From the NCBI RefSeq assembly GCF_000189635.1, contig NW_002476567.1, forward strand, positions 1 to 64,000: a stretch of 64,000 nucleotides of DNA, given 5' to 3'. Origin of the DNA: Tetrahymena thermophila SB210 (taxonomy: Eukaryota > Ciliophora > Oligohymenophorea > Hymenostomatida > Tetrahymenidae). Positions 13,144 through 27,624 of this stretch are shown here, piece after piece. The notes under the pieces were generated by a model that was not told where the DNA came from, did no database searches, and saw only the letters and a list, made by a program, of their open reading frames with translations. How positions within the stretch are numbered: position 1 is the first letter of the stretch; every line of letters starts with the position of its first letter. Made by a program: the position numbers and the translations under genes.

Positions 13144-14593
13144 GACGTTAAAGTGGCTGACTAATTATACTAATCTCTTAACAATAATAATTCTACTTAC
13201 CAAAAAAGTAAATCTATTAACTTAAAGAGAGTGAAGATCTTTTTTATTTTTTATTAATTTTTTTGTTAATTAAATTTCTTTTTATAATTTTTTTTCAGTT
13301 TAAATGATTTATAATGACTTCAAAAACTTATATTTTTATGCAAATTTATTAATTGATTATAAACTTACTTATATTGTTCGTTCGACTTATTTTTCCTTAT
13401 AAATTTAATAATTATATCTTCAACATCCCTTCTTAATATTTGATATGATTTAGATGGCATACATTTGATCAAACTATATATTCAAATTAAAAGAAAATTA
13501 GTTTTCTTAAAAGCTTTTCTAACCCTTACAAACAAAATATAACTTTATTCAAATATCTATCTATGTATCAATGTCTATTTTTTAAATAAAAAAACGACTT
13601 CAATAGCTTTTTCTTCAACAAAATTAATAACATATTTTGTATTTTTATAATTTCTAACTATTTAATTTAAAAAAAACTCTTAATCATCTTTGATTCTTTA
13701 TAAATTCAAATCGAAACAAAAACTTCAGTTTATTTAAAAAAATACAAAAGAGATAAAAGAAATAAATAAATAAAGTAGTTTGCATTAAATTTTCTTTGGT
13801 ATTAAAGAAATATTATTTAAATATATATTTCAGTAATTTTTATAATTTAAAAAAAAAATATTAATAGTTTGCTAGTTCGTTAATTTTATAATTTAAAGTA
13901 TTTTTTATAAATCTTTTTTGAAATATTTTATATTTCATTTTTACAAAATTTTAACTTTGATTTTAATGGCTCCTACATACATAAATAAATACATATTCAT
14001 TTATAGATTTATAATTTAAATGTTTCTTTAGCAAATTTTATATTTTCTATTTTAATTTTATGATGAAATGATAAATAGTTGATATTTAAATAATATTTAG
14101 TACTTATAATAAAAAATAAATTATAATATACCACATACAATACCAATATTTAGTAATATAAATATTTTTTATAATTTAATCAAATTTAAAAAACAATACT
14201 TTTGTACTATTTTTATTTTAATAATAAATAATATTTTTTGTAAATAGTAGAAAAACAATATTGAGAGAGAAAACTTTTTTATTTTTTATCAAGAGAATCA
14301 ATATTCCACTAAATGTATTTTTGATAATTCCTTTGCAAACATTTTTTAAGAAATATTTGATAAATAAATAGTATAATTTAATAGAATTATTACTAAAAAT
14401 TTATATAAAAAGAATATTTCCTTAAATTTTATTAATTAATTAATAACTAAATTATTAATATTATTGCTTACTAACTTGAATAGTATATAATTTTATAATA
14501 TAAACTGTATTTAAGACAGTCATTTTATAGTGAGTGCAAAGTACAAGATAGATTGTTTAAATTTTAATATATTAACTTACTACTTTTTTATGC
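13144..14593. other. Intergenic, gene-poor AT-rich tract
   Basis: About 1.45 kb between two minus-strand genes. Composition is nearly pure A/T with short homopolymers; no open frame with coding character and no structured element. Presumably the RING gene promoter and the WD-repeat gene 3' region. Confidence 0.6.
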
Positions 14594-17500
14594 TCATTTA
14601 TAGAAAAATTGTTACTATTTTTCTTGATTTTATTTTATTTGTAAATTAAAGGGATTGCTATTCACATAACCATTAATTCCTTTTTTATAACGATGTGATA
14701 ACAAAGGATAGATTTAACTACCACTGTTTGATTCGTCTGTCTATTAAATATTATGATTTTAAGCAAAATTTACTGAATTATTTTCCTTTAAAAGTTATTA
14801 CGATTTAAGCAATTAACTACTGTTTCCTATTTCTTTGTGGTGATTAATCCTTGATTTACTTAATTTTTTGTTTAGATTTTTTACAACATCCTAGAAACAC
14901 TTTTTTGAAGTCTTGCTAAAATTAGTTTGTTTAGAATTATTAAAGAGAGATGAATCAATAGTAGACTCAATGTCTTAACCAAAACCATTAGCATTGCTTG
15001 AGCTATTACCTCTTTGAGTTAGACTCATAAAATTTTACTTTTTATCTGAATTTATCAAAGCACTTGATTTTAAGCTATTATTCAAATTACTTTAAGATAA
15101 ATTTAAATTTGGTATATAAGGCTTTGAAATTTTGGTTTTTAAATTCTATTGACTTTACTCAGATTTTTGCTGTTAAGTTTGATCTTCCTACGTTTTTGTT
15201 AGTTAGACATAGCTTTACTGTTAAACAAAAGTTGATTCAAATTTATCTTTAAATTTACGTCTGTCATCCTCATTTTCAATTTGATTAAGGAAAAAGTTCT
15301 TTACTTAAGTTTTTGTTAACGAATTAGACTACTTAATATAATTATCTTGCAACTATGAACTCATCAGTGACTTTTCTTAGGCATATTCAAGGAATTCTTT
15401 AGGACAGTTGTTAGTGAAAGGATCTATTTAAGCCATGCTGCCTACTTAATTTTGTATAGACTATTTGTAGCTTTGTGTTGTTATGTATTTTTCTATTGTT
15501 GATTAATGGTTTTGTGGGGGTGATATACTATTCCTCTAAGTTTGAGATTACTTTTTACCTTAATTCTCAAACAATTTAAACTTCATCCCATGATTTCTCT
15601 CCAACTAATTTATCATTATGAGGTATTCACCTCCAGTCTAAAAATGATCTGTTGTTGATTAAGGTACTTTTTTGTTAAAATTAAAGATTTCTTTAGCTTC
15701 TTTTTTCAAAGTAAAATCATCTTTGTTTTAATTGATATTTTAATATCTGTTGCTTTACTATGAATTTAACTAGTTGGAACTTTGGAGTGGTTGTTTTTCG
15801 TACATATTTAGTTGTTTAGTTAAATTTTCTTAAGACTATGATTTAATTTTTTTATTGTTCTACTTGTAATATTATGATGTATAATATAACTACTAAGAAC
15901 CTGGTAGTAGCTCTAATTAACTATTTCTTGCTTTTAAAACATTAGTTTAAAATGTGGCATATCCAGTTGAATTTTCAATCTATTAATTGCTTGAGTTAAA
16001 CTTAACATTTGATTTTTATTTTTGGTCAAAAACATCTTAACCAGAAGGTAATGGAGAATTTTAGTTTTCGCTTAATTTATTGCTACTAATTTAGACAGTT
16101 AGCTGTCCTTATTTATTTTTATCATTTTTTTCTTTATTACTCAACTAATCTCCACTATCTATTATTAATACGGCTGGAGATGTAACAAATATGCCTTATT
16201 AATCTCCCACTTAATTTATTACTTATCTATTTGGTGAAACTGAATAAATCCTATTTTTTTAAATTATTTTAATTATTAAATAAATAAAATTTATATTATG
16301 TTTGGGCCTAAAAAAAATTATTTTTAACAAAATCCATATTTTTCAAATTAATTTCATAAATCTTTAAAATAAAAAATTTTTGTTAGGTAAAACCCACTGT
16401 TTAATTAAGGCCTTAGAAATATTTACTTTGAAAATGATTGCTGATTAGCTGAATTTTATCTGGTTCTTTAGTTGGTAGATTGTGATATCATTTGATTAGG
16501 TAGGTTTGCTAAGTTATTTCTACTAGAACTCTAAGGATTTTAAATTTAAATTTATGGTAAATTATGCATTTATGCTTCTTGTAAATGTTTTTATTGTAGG
16601 ATTGAGTCTAACTTCTTTTCAAGAAAGAAAATTTAAGGATCTTTGTCTAAATAGTAAGCTTCATTGAATTTTTCAAGAACTTTTTTTCTATAATCTGGGT
16701 GAAAAAACGCTGATATAAATTTTTGTTCTTTATTTTTTTCTTCTTAACTTAAATACTGCTAGTACTCATCTGATCTCCTTAATTTTGTTCCTAAAAAGGA
16801 GTTACCTTAGTTTTTTGAATTTTCTATTCTCTTTATTTCTTGCAACTATTGCAAAGAGGGGCCTACTAATTCTTTTTAATATAAATGCTTTACTTTATTA
16901 AAAAGTAAGTCACGAGGAGTATACTCATCTTTCATTAATTTTATTATTTTTCTGCTATCTTCGACCTTTTCTTCTTCTTCCTCATTAATATTTAAATTGC
17001 TTTTTTATAAAGCAAGGTGAGATGATGCTGATCTTAATTTTTATTGCATTTCATCATTATTTTTCTTGGTATTATTTTTTTAAGGACTTTGTTTTTTGGT
17101 TTTTATATTTTTACTTTCTTGCAGATTTTATTGATTTAATATTTGTATTTAGGCTTCTTTTTACTCAATAAAATTTATTAAATTTTTGATGTTAAACTTT
17201 TAGAACAAAGAGAAGTCCATCTTATTCTTAAATTTTTCTTTGACTGCTTCAATTGATTGGATAGCAAACAACATTTTATTTCTATAAATAAGATCAAAAT
17301 CAACTTTTAATTCCCATTTAATTGGAAGAGGATGCAATATGTTGAATGCTGCAATAAGCGTAATTTTTCCAAAAAATCCCCAAATCTTAATATAATTATC
17401 TGAACCGCAAGTTATTATATTTTCATTTTAATAGCTATGAATTTTTATAAACTCTAAGCTAGTCAATTATGATTTGTGTCCTTGAATAAGATCTATCATA

Positions 17501-20500
17501 TTTTTACTTTAATTAAAATAAGGATCAAAAGGTCTTTCACTATCATCTTAATTTAAAATTAATCCTCTCACTTGTGAAATTTTGAGAACTGACTATTAAA
17601 ATTTAAAGATAGCACTCGATCTATTCATATTATTTAGCACAATAATATCTTTAATTATGTTATTTTTGTTTTATTTGAAACATTAAATCTTATGGTTAGA
17701 TAATGCATTTGTATAGTTTTCAAAATTCTATCTAAATGCATTATAATTCATTTTATTCTTGCAATGAGGCACCTTTATTAAACAAAAAAAACATGAATTA
17801 ATTTAAATGAAAAATTTTTATTTAATCTCATTTAATATAATAAATATTACTAATTTTATGCCAGATTTCTTGAAGAGAGAAGAAATATCGTACTTTCTTA
17901 TTTCTCCATTGTTAACACCTATAATTAAGGTACAAGATTCTGGAATAGCATTTTTATTTTTATCATCAAGTTTATCAAAGTTTATTTTACTTTCTTAATC
18001 CATACATAAATCAAAAATAATTTTGTTGGCGTATATGTTTGATTCTTTTTTAGTTTCTTTGTCAATACTTTTAGATTTATTTATTATTTTATTTGCTAAT
18101 CCTAAATCAAACAAATCTTTATCATCTCCTTCTATTTTTACTTCATTTTCATTGTACAAATCAGTAATATCTATTTTTTTTTTTGAAATATCCTCCAATC
18201 CTTTGTTAATATTTGACTTTTTTAGGTCAGTTTGCTACAATAGTTTTTTTACATTTTTGATTTCATTTGGATTTATTTTACTTTCTCTACGCTATTGAAT
18301 TTTATTATCTTTGATTTACGTTGTAGATACTTGGTTACCTTGAGAAACTAGTTCAGTCATAGTTATTTATGCTAAGTTAATAGGTTTATTACTATTATTT
18401 TGTTAAGGCTTTCCTTTTTATTTAATTTATTCTTCTTGAATTTATATTTTTTTCTTTTCCATCTTAAGCTATCTTGATTCCTTCTCTTACAATTAAAACG
18501 CCTTTTTTAACATTTTAAAAAAATTTTAATGATGTTATAGTTGTCAAAAAATTATAAAATAAAAAAGGATCTTTTGAGTGTTTATATATTTTAATTTTTA
18601 CTCTTTTGACTTCATTGGCTACTAATTTTTTTAAGGCTTCACCTCTTAGAATTAGTGATTTAATAATGTTAATGTTAGCAATAATCTCTAGATCTAGATT
18701 ATCATCAACTAATGTGAATTTTATAAAGTATATATAACCCTTTGTTGTTGCAATTATCATTATGCTGTATCCATTTATTATAGAAAGAGCAGTCGGTTCT
18801 TAATCTTATTCTAGTTCAAAAGAGGCCATCAGTCTACCAAACTCATAACTCCATATGAGTAATGTGTTATCATGAGAAGCAGTTAAAAATATATTGTGGT
18901 AAACACTGATTTCAACTAATGTTATTTCTTATCCATAGTGGCTATTGAGCACTTCTCTGTACTATTTTTAACAAATTGTTGAATAGGAAAATTAAAATTA
19001 AAGTTACCTTTTAGGATTACAACTTAGGGTTGATTTTTTATATCAAAATAGAGCTATCAGAAGAAGTTGTGATAAGTAATTTATTTAAGTAATCCATTTT
19101 TAAACCTGTTATTTCATTCGTATGAGCTGATATTTCTGAAAGTAACTCACCATTTTTTAGGTCGTGTATCCTCAACATACCTTTCTAAGTAGATACTAAT
19201 ATCTTTTGGCAAGAATCTAAAATTTAGAAGTTTGTAATATGATCTTCCTTTTTTAGTATAAAATAAATTGATTTAAAAATACATACAAAAAAATATTTAC
19301 TTAGTTTTCGCTTAAGCTTGCAATAATCTTCTTAATCTTTCCATTTAAAATATCGAAGAACCTAACATCTCTTGTTGTACACACAATCAGTTCTTACTTT
19401 TTGATGTTTAAAAAAGTTCCAAGTGGCTAATATCCTTCTGCTAAAATTTATAAGCTATTCTATGCTTTTGCTTTCTTCTTAATTTCCATCTTTTGCTAAA
19501 TATCTATATCAAATTCAAAAGAAGTAACACGCGAGCTCTAAAAAAATACTCTATCCATGGTGGCATGTATTTACTTAATAGGATTTCTTAAATCTATGTC
19601 TGTTTTTTTATTAATTTATTAAATATCATTGATTAAGTTTTACAATTTATATTAATACCTATGCTTTGAATGCAATTTGTAGTTCTTATATCCCATATTT
19701 TTACATTATATTTATCATCTGAGCTTACAATCATAGGTGTTCCTTCAATACCTTTAAATGCTGTTACAATTGACATATGACCTTAGAGCTCACCTACCTT
19801 ATTAGCATCATTATAAGTAGGATGAAACTCATAAATGCAAATTTAATTATCATATCCTCCTGTCAAAATAACTTAGTAGGTCTAAAAATAGCTCATAATA
19901 TTTAAGTGTGCATGGCTTACATTAATCTATTAATTTTTAAATTGCAAAATTATTCAAGAAAAAATAAATAAAATGAAATAATTTTGAATAAATTTATTTC
20001 TAATTTAATAAACAAATTTGAATTTATTATTTATAATTTTATTTAAATAATTTTGAAAAGAAATATCAAAATAAGATAATTTTATTTTATAATTTAACCT
20101 AGAACAAAAGCTTTTAGCCTAAGAAATCCCATATAGAAACATAATTATCACTAGAACCGATAGCAACAACTTTGAGATATTCAATTTCTAAGACAGCTAT
20201 TATTCCTTTTTAGAACAATTAGGATGTAATTGAACTCGTTACTTCTTCTTTTTCAAGGTTCCAAAAATTAATTGATTTGCTAATCAAATATAAATTGAAT
20301 AAAAACTAATTTATAAATTTGAAATAAAAATAGAATACTTGTTATCACTAGTAATCCATTTGTCTATGCAAGATATGTACCAAATTTTTGACTGTTCTTC
20401 AAGGATACTTTCGCCGATGTTAAAGGATTTTTCAAATTAAAAATTATCATTAGAATCCCAAAAGGCTAAAAAGTTATCTCTAAAAACACTTCCTATTCTC

Positions 20501-21694
20501 ATTTACTTTTCAGACCAAAAAAAATCAATGCAAACTTGACCTCTTAGATGTTGACTTGTTGGCCTAAATTTAAAATCCATTTTACAGTTACCATCATATA
20601 CAATAAAGGTATCACTATATTAATCTGATACAATTACTTTTTTAAGCTCATAAGCATATATGCTTTTCATAATTAAATTATTATTATGATGAACGCTATC
20701 TATATGAATTTTATCCTGTTTTTTATGTAATCATACATTTAATATTTGCATTCATTTAAATAAAAGTTAATATATAAAACATTTAAGCTCTTTAAAAATA
20801 AATAATTATTACTTTATTTAATCTGTATATTGACTCATTCGAGTCACGAAATATTACTGGTGCATTTATGTCAATTTCTCTAATTGTTCTTTAAGTTGTT
20901 GAATTGCCAAATTTTTTAGGAATGGGTAAAGATTTTGTAGGGATTTTGATACCTTGAGGTAAAATCTATTCATTAAAAGGATGGTGCTCACATAAAAAGA
21001 GTGTTATATCTGGTAACTTAATGTAATTTTTAGACTGCTTTATCACTTTCTCTTCAATTTAAAATTTACGAGAGTCTGTTTTTTCTACTTAAGTAACAGC
21101 TTCGAAAAAATCAATTATAGCATTCTATTTATTAATTTTTAAAAGTTCTTTAATGAATTAAATATACATTATAATTAGCTTAGGTAAAAGAATTACAATT
21201 AAGTATAGAGATTCATAAGAAGGAGTGTCGACTAATTTGACTATGATAAAAATAAAATCAACCAAATTCACTCCCTTAGTTATTTATCCATTTTCTAAAA
21301 CAAATTTTTCATAGGTCATCTCAAAACTTATTAAATCTCTTTATAAAACTTATCGTATATATTCAATATTGTATTTCTTTTAAAGTAAATATCCATTGCT
21401 ATCAGTTGCTTTAACTATGCTTTGTAGCAAATCTCGAGCTAACTCTTATTTAGATCCGAAAGACATTTAACTCATTAACTTGTTGTTTACATTTTAAAAT
21501 AATTTTAATTTTTGTATATTGTTATGATCAAAATCCTAGCTTTATTGATGCAAATCTTCCTCATTTATTGAATTATATTGTTAAGAATCAACTTAATTAT
21601 CAGCTTGCTAAACAACTAAATTCGTTTTATGATCAACAAGAATAGACTGTTTTCTCTTTTCTTAAAGCAATTTGAGGGATTGCTATTCTAACAT
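14594..21694 (-). CDS. Large WD-repeat protein
   Basis: Ten exons (21694-20813, 20715-20339, 20279-20099, 19926-19659, 19599-19301, 19247-19008, 18961-18602, 18501-17851, 17772-16427, 16250-14594) give 2086 residues. After a helical N-terminal region of about 290 residues, WD40 repeats fill roughly residues 290-1000 (endings such as VSIWDF, VKIWDI and LLIWSY), and a last WD-like unit (YIKIWGFFGK) lies near residue 1100. A charged coiled-coil-prone block (LQEKESRQLKMEKKK) interrupts them. The last 900 residues are Ser/Asn/Gln-rich and probably disordered. It is a scaffold protein; the arrangement recalls EF-hand/WD proteins of the WDR49/WDR64 type, but no clean calcium loop is visible and that is only a guess. 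It shares an upstream region with the kinesin gene, so a ciliary or cytoskeletal role is possible. Confidence 0.85.
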
Positions 21695-22498
21695 TTAAAG
21701 CCTCTGCTATTCGTAGATCTGTACACAAAAAAATAAACTTTACTATAAAAGCCAGTGAATATTAAACTTTTTTGTTAAAGTTATATGGAAAAGATATTAA
21801 CTTGTATAACAATAAGAATAATAATAAAAATTGCTTATTTTAAGAATAATCCTTCAATAATTAGTATCTATAACAGATAAAAACTCAATAATAAAATTGT
21901 AAAATTAAAATAGAATCAATTAATTTCAGTAGAAATTTAAAAGTGTTTAATTTGCATTTTCATTTTTAAAGTAATTAATTAAAAATGTTAATAATTAATT
22001 TAATAACTGAAAATAATTAAATTCTATTTTAAAATATTTATAAAATAAATTTCTTCATAGAATATAAATTGAAAAATATATTCACAATAGATTTAAATCT
22101 TTAAAATAATTACCAGTAATAAAAAGATTACCTTACTTCAATTTTACTTAATGATTTGAATTTTAAATTGCATTAATATTAATCAAATAGAAACCAAATA
22201 ATTTCTAACGTAAATTAACATCTATTTACATAAACGTAAGAAAGAAGCCATGTTTGATCGTCATAAGTTATTTATTAAATAGCTGGATCAAAAGGTTTTA
22301 AAACAATATTTTTGTAATTTGTTGTAAAAAATGAAGAGTTTTCATGATAAAAGTTATTTATAAAAAAGTTGAGTATTTAATTAATAAAAAAGTTTGTATT
22401 AAGAATAAATAATTTACTAATCAAACAAACATATATAAAATAGCTTAATCTCTCATTAAAATTATTAAATTTGTAAGTAATCAAGAATATTATTAGAA
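21695..22498. promoter_or_regulatory. Shared upstream region of divergent WD-repeat and kinesin genes
   Basis: The start codons of the WD-repeat gene (21694, minus) and the kinesin gene (22499, plus) face away from each other across 804 bp of AT-rich DNA. Both promoters must lie here unless unseen leader exons exist. I see no recognisable promoter motif. The arrangement allows co-regulation but does not prove it. Confidence 0.5.
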
Positions 22499-25400
22499 AT
22501 GGCATAGTAAAGAGGTACAGGAGCAAATAATAATTATAAAATATTTTCTCGAATAAGACCAATAGAGTATTAATCTAAAATGATAGAATGCGGTGGGGAC
22601 AATTCTATCAGTATCCGCGACCCATCATCAAAACAAAAGGAGAAATAAGCATTTCAATTCAATGGTGTTTTTGATAGCAACACTAATTAAGAAACAATTT
22701 GGGCTCATGTTTGCGAACCTTGCATTTAAAAAGTAATTCAAAATTTAGATGTTAAAATGGAGTGATTGAATTAATTAGAAAATTAGTTAGTTTAGAAAGG
22801 AAAAAAATATCATTTCATTTAAAACATTTAGTAAATTATAATTCCTTTATTTCAAATGAAAGTTTCATAAAATATTATCAAAAGTAGGAATATTAATAAT
22901 TCATCAATTAAAAATTAAAGGTTATAGAAGGACACAATAGCTGTATTTTAAGTTATGGATAAACAGGTAGTGGCAAAAGTTTTACTATATTTGGCGAGGA
23001 TGAGAGATTTTCTATCAATTAAGGCAATTTATTTATGGACGGCAGAAAGGATAGAAGAGGTTTAGTACCAAGGACAGTAGAGCATCTTTTTAGAAAAGCA
23101 TAAGAATTAGAAGATATTCGAGAATTTGTAATAACTTGTTCTATGACAGAAATATATTTAGACTAAGTAAGAGATTTAGGCAAAGCTTATTTTTAAAATT
23201 AGCAAGGTAAGTAATTGATTAATTAATACATTTTTTATGCCATTTACTTACTTAATTTGAAAGAGAAAGGAAAGCACTCTTTAAATTGATTTATTTTGAG
23301 ATAGAAAGATAAATAGATATATTATTACATCTAAAAAATTTTCAAATCAAAAACACTCAAATAATATTAAATAGAAATATATTATAATAGATTTATTTAT
23401 TTATTATTATTTCTTATTTATTAAACACATTTCAATTATAAAAGAGTCAAATAGAGGCAAGACCGTTCTCAGTGCAAGTAATTAAAGAATCTTTAATATG
23501 ATATACAATACAAATTTGATCTAAATTTTATCAAATATTTAAAAAGAGTAATGTAATATATTTTATTTTTATTAAATAATAAATACATAGCTGCTTTAAC
23601 TTCTAATTTTGAAAACGAAAATCTAACAATTTATGAAAATACAAATGGATAGATTGTCATAAAAGATTTAACTCTTATTCATATAAAGCAAATGAGTGAA
23701 CTTTATGAAATGATATCAGCTGCAGTAATTAAAAGTTTATTGTGATATTTATGCTTATCTAATTTTTTAAAATTAAATAGTATTAATTAAGAGAAAAATT
23801 TGATACAAAAAGCAACTAAATATGGGCAAGAGCACACACAGTATGATAAACAAATACATTTAGTATTGCTCAAAATTAATTTCATTTATTTTTAAATAGA
23901 TATTTACAATAAATGTGGTTCAAAAAGATAAAGAAAATGAAAACATTCCATTTATGAATTCTACAATTCAATTTGTAGATTTGGCTGGCAGTGAACGCAT
24001 AGCCAAGAGCTTAACAGAAGGACATAAATTTTAGGAAGCTATTTTGATAAATACTTCTCTAACAGCATTAGGAAAAGTAATTTAAAAAGAAAATGAATTC
24101 TAATCTTTATGCTTATTTTGTTTAATAGTGCCTGCAAAATATAGCAAGATCAAATAAATCAATCCCTTATCGAGAATCAAGAATGACAAGAGTTCTTTAA
24201 AATTGTATGGGAATTAGTTGCTACGTTACATTAATTGTAAATTTAAATCCAAGTGAATCCAACTACGAAGAATCTTTATCGTCTCTATAATTTGCAGAAA
24301 GAACAAAAATAACTTAAAGCAAACAAAGTGTGACAGTAAATTCAGGAGGTCTTACTCCAGGAGCTGCAAGCAATGGAGGAAACTAAGAAGAATTTATGAT
24401 GCAAAATATTGGAAATTTTGCAGGAAATGATAAACTAATAAAGTCTTTAAAAGACCAAATTAAAGATCTTGAGACTAAAATAGATTTTATCTAGAGAGTA
24501 ATCAATCAATCAATCAATTTATCAGAAATGATTTCATTCAATCACATTTTATAAAATTATTTCATGAATAAAATTTAGGAAAATAAATCAAAGATGACAG
24601 AAGTTTAGAATATTCTAGGATTAGAAGTAGATTTAGATAAAATTTTATCTCGTTCTTCATAAAAAGATTTACAATAGTTTAAAATGTAAAGAGAAGCTGT
24701 AGCAAAATTAGAAAATATTTAAAAACAAAATAAAGATTTGGAAGAAGAAATTTAATAGCTGCATAAACACATTGAGAATATACAAAGGGAAGAAGCATTG
24801 AAGTAAGAAAGGCAATCATGCTAAATCATAGAACTTAGAAGCTAAGTTAGTAAGCTTAAAGAACAACTGAGTAAGGATAAAATGAATAGTGATGAAGAAA
24901 TAAGGAAAATATAATAAGAAAGAGAGTTGGAAATTAAGTAAATGATAGAAAAATCTAATTAATTGCTTGAAGAAAAGGCTTCCATGATTTTAAATTTACC
25001 AAACAACTTGCAGAATAAAACAAATGAAAATTAAAAAGTGAGTGAAATTAAAAGAAATACCAGAACAGAAGTGGAAAAGGAATTTAAATCATAGATAGAC
25101 AACCTGAAAAATGAATACACTAGATTGTATGATAACATGAAGACATAATATGAATTTCACTTGAAATAGAAAAATGAAGAAATAGAAAAATATTTAGATT
25201 AAATGAAAAAATACAAACAAAAGAAAAAGTAACAAACGACAATATAAAATTCTTCTACAAATTTATCCATCCATCCAGCAAAATCATAGATTTTTGCAAA
25301 TTTTTAGAGCAAGATTTTTATAAAATTTTAGATTTATCTTTTTCAATCAATTTTTATTTATGATTAATTATTTTTATATTTAAATAAGGTCTGAGTCTGA

Positions 25401-26631
25401 ACTATTAAGAAAAGAAATTTTAGAGCTTTATGATATTTGGTTTTAATAAAATAAAATAATATAAAAAATAGAAGTAAAAAAATTTCATCATTTTGTTATT
25501 TATTCATTTGTATATTTTATTTTTATTAAAAAAATTAAGATTGGTCATTACAGTGGAGGCAAAAAATCATTTAACATACCCTCAAGGGATAAACCAAATC
25601 AGCCAAATAGAACTTCATTTTAATTGTAAGTTATATTATTAGCAAACACCTACTTAATATAATGTTTAATTAAATAAAAGATTGTTTAAGTTGCTCGATT
25701 AAAGACTTTTAAAATCATCTGACAAGCTAAATAAAAGCTTTTAGAATAATAATAGTCTTTTGTAAACGAATGGAAGTAATGTAAATGTAACTTTTGGTGG
25801 CTTTGGAGGAACTAAGACAGAAAACTTTGAGGCTACAGATTTAAATACTAAAAAATTAGCCATGTCATAATATGGCTCAGTAAGTATTGTGGATCCAAAA
25901 AAATAAGCAGCATCTCTAGCATCGAAAACCTTTTAGTCAACTCTTCTAGCATCATAAGCTTTCAAATCTAGCTTAAACCCTAATTTTAATAGCAGTATAA
26001 TAAACTAAGATAAATCGATAGTGAATAAAGATTAGCAGTAAGAAGGGTTGTCAACAAATAAATCTGTAAAAGATTTTAAAATTATCACAGATGTAAATGT
26101 TGATCTTTCTGTTAATCTTGCTAAAATAAAAACAAAAGAAGAATTTCCTTAACTTAAAGTATATGCAGAAAGACTTAAAGATTCTTTACAGTAAAATAAA
26201 TTAATTTTAACAAAATCATAAAAGTATTAAAATTTTATATTAATCTTAGTGCTGCTTTGATGAGAGAAAAGGATCTTAAAGAAAGAGTTTAGGAATTTGA
26301 AAAGATAAATAATAACATAGATATTAAAGCTTTAATAAATGAGAGAGACGAGTATAAACAATTGTACATGCAAGAAATGAGAAAAAATAATTCAATGTCC
26401 AGAGGCTCAACTAGCTTCATGGAATCGACTTAAAGAAGATTTTTTGTAACAGGAGTTCCAAATTAACCAGCTAATGCAACTCACTCTAATGGATTTTTCA
26501 AATAAGTAAATGGTGCAATTAATATAGAACAATATAACTCCACTAATAATTTGAGTAGACCTTAAACAAATTAAGGTCTAATGAGGTACAATAAATCCTA
26601 AGACAGATAGCTAGTACCCCTATTTAAATGA
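22499..26631 (+). CDS. Kinesin-family motor protein, N-terminal motor
   Basis: Twelve exons (22499-22732, 22921-23206, 23445-23552, 23591-23724, 23781-23840, 23900-24076, 24129-24497, 24579-25228, 25389-25473, 25540-25625, 25681-26190, 26250-26631) give 1026 residues. The motor starts at once (FSRIRP near residue 18), with P-loop GQTGSGKS at 91-98, switch II DLAGSE at 301-306 and the late motor block IPYRESRMTRVLQ, ending in SLQFAERTK. Coiled coil follows (about 450-680), then a Ser/Asn-rich tail with GFGG. The usual switch I motif SSRSH is replaced by WARAH (residues 269-273). It should bind microtubules; whether it hydrolyses ATP normally is open. Subfamily not assigned. The short intron 3 (23553-23590, 38 nt) is the least certain junction. 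Confidence 0.92.
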
Positions 26632-27624
26632 TTGATGTTAAAATATAAAAAATAGTAAAATAAAATTGAAAAATATGATTAGTTAGTTAGTTAATTAATT
26701 TGTAAAAAGTAAATTAAATTTTGAAATATTGGCTATTTATTTTTATAAAAATTGTTTTTTTGCATTTATTTTGCAAAATAAGTGAATTCAAATAGCTTGT
26801 GAATACATAATTAATGAATGAATGATCTTTTAAATAGATTAAATGAATAATTATTGCAATATTAATATTTATTTTTATATACTATTGTATTTTGTTATAA
26901 TTAATTAATTATATTATCAATCTTATTATTTTAATCATAGCAAAAACTATTTAAAATCATTTATATTTTTAACAAAATTAACTATTTTCAAACCCAGCTT
27001 ATGAATTTCAACATTAATTTTAACAAAGATTAACTAAATTAATAAAATATTGCTATTAAAATTCATAATTAATCAAAGATTTAAACATTTCCTTTATGTT
27101 ATTGAAAATTTTATATAAAATTATTATTCTAATTTAAGCATACTAAATTTTAATAAAAGCATTTTTTATTGTAGACAGCTTTTTTGTATTATAAGATTAA
27201 CATAGACTGTTTGAATCAAAGAATCCAAATATTATAAGATCCAATAAAAATTTTGCATTCAAATTGAGAGTCTACTATTAATTAAGCAATTTATTTAAAG
27301 GAGACGTCTATATCTAAAATTTTATTCAAATTTTGCAAATATATCTATATATCTATATTTTTAATGTGAAGTCTTTCTATTTATGCAAAAATGTATATAT
27401 GTATGTATGTATTAAACAAAGTAAATAATGTTGCCAAATTTAAGAAGTAAGATACTAACTAAAACAAATGAAATCATTCATCCATTTTATCTTAAACAAA
27501 ATAAACATAATAAAATTAATAGCCCAGAAAAAAATTATAAAAAGAGGTTTCTATTAACTTTATAAAGCAATTTATAATAATAAATTAATATAAGATATAA
27601 TAAAACTAAAAAATTTACTAATAA
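26632..27624. other. Intergenic spacer
   Basis: AT-rich tract between two plus-strand genes, with no open frame of coding character. A short TATG microsatellite lies near 27389-27410. Should carry the Nup98 promoter. Confidence 0.55.
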
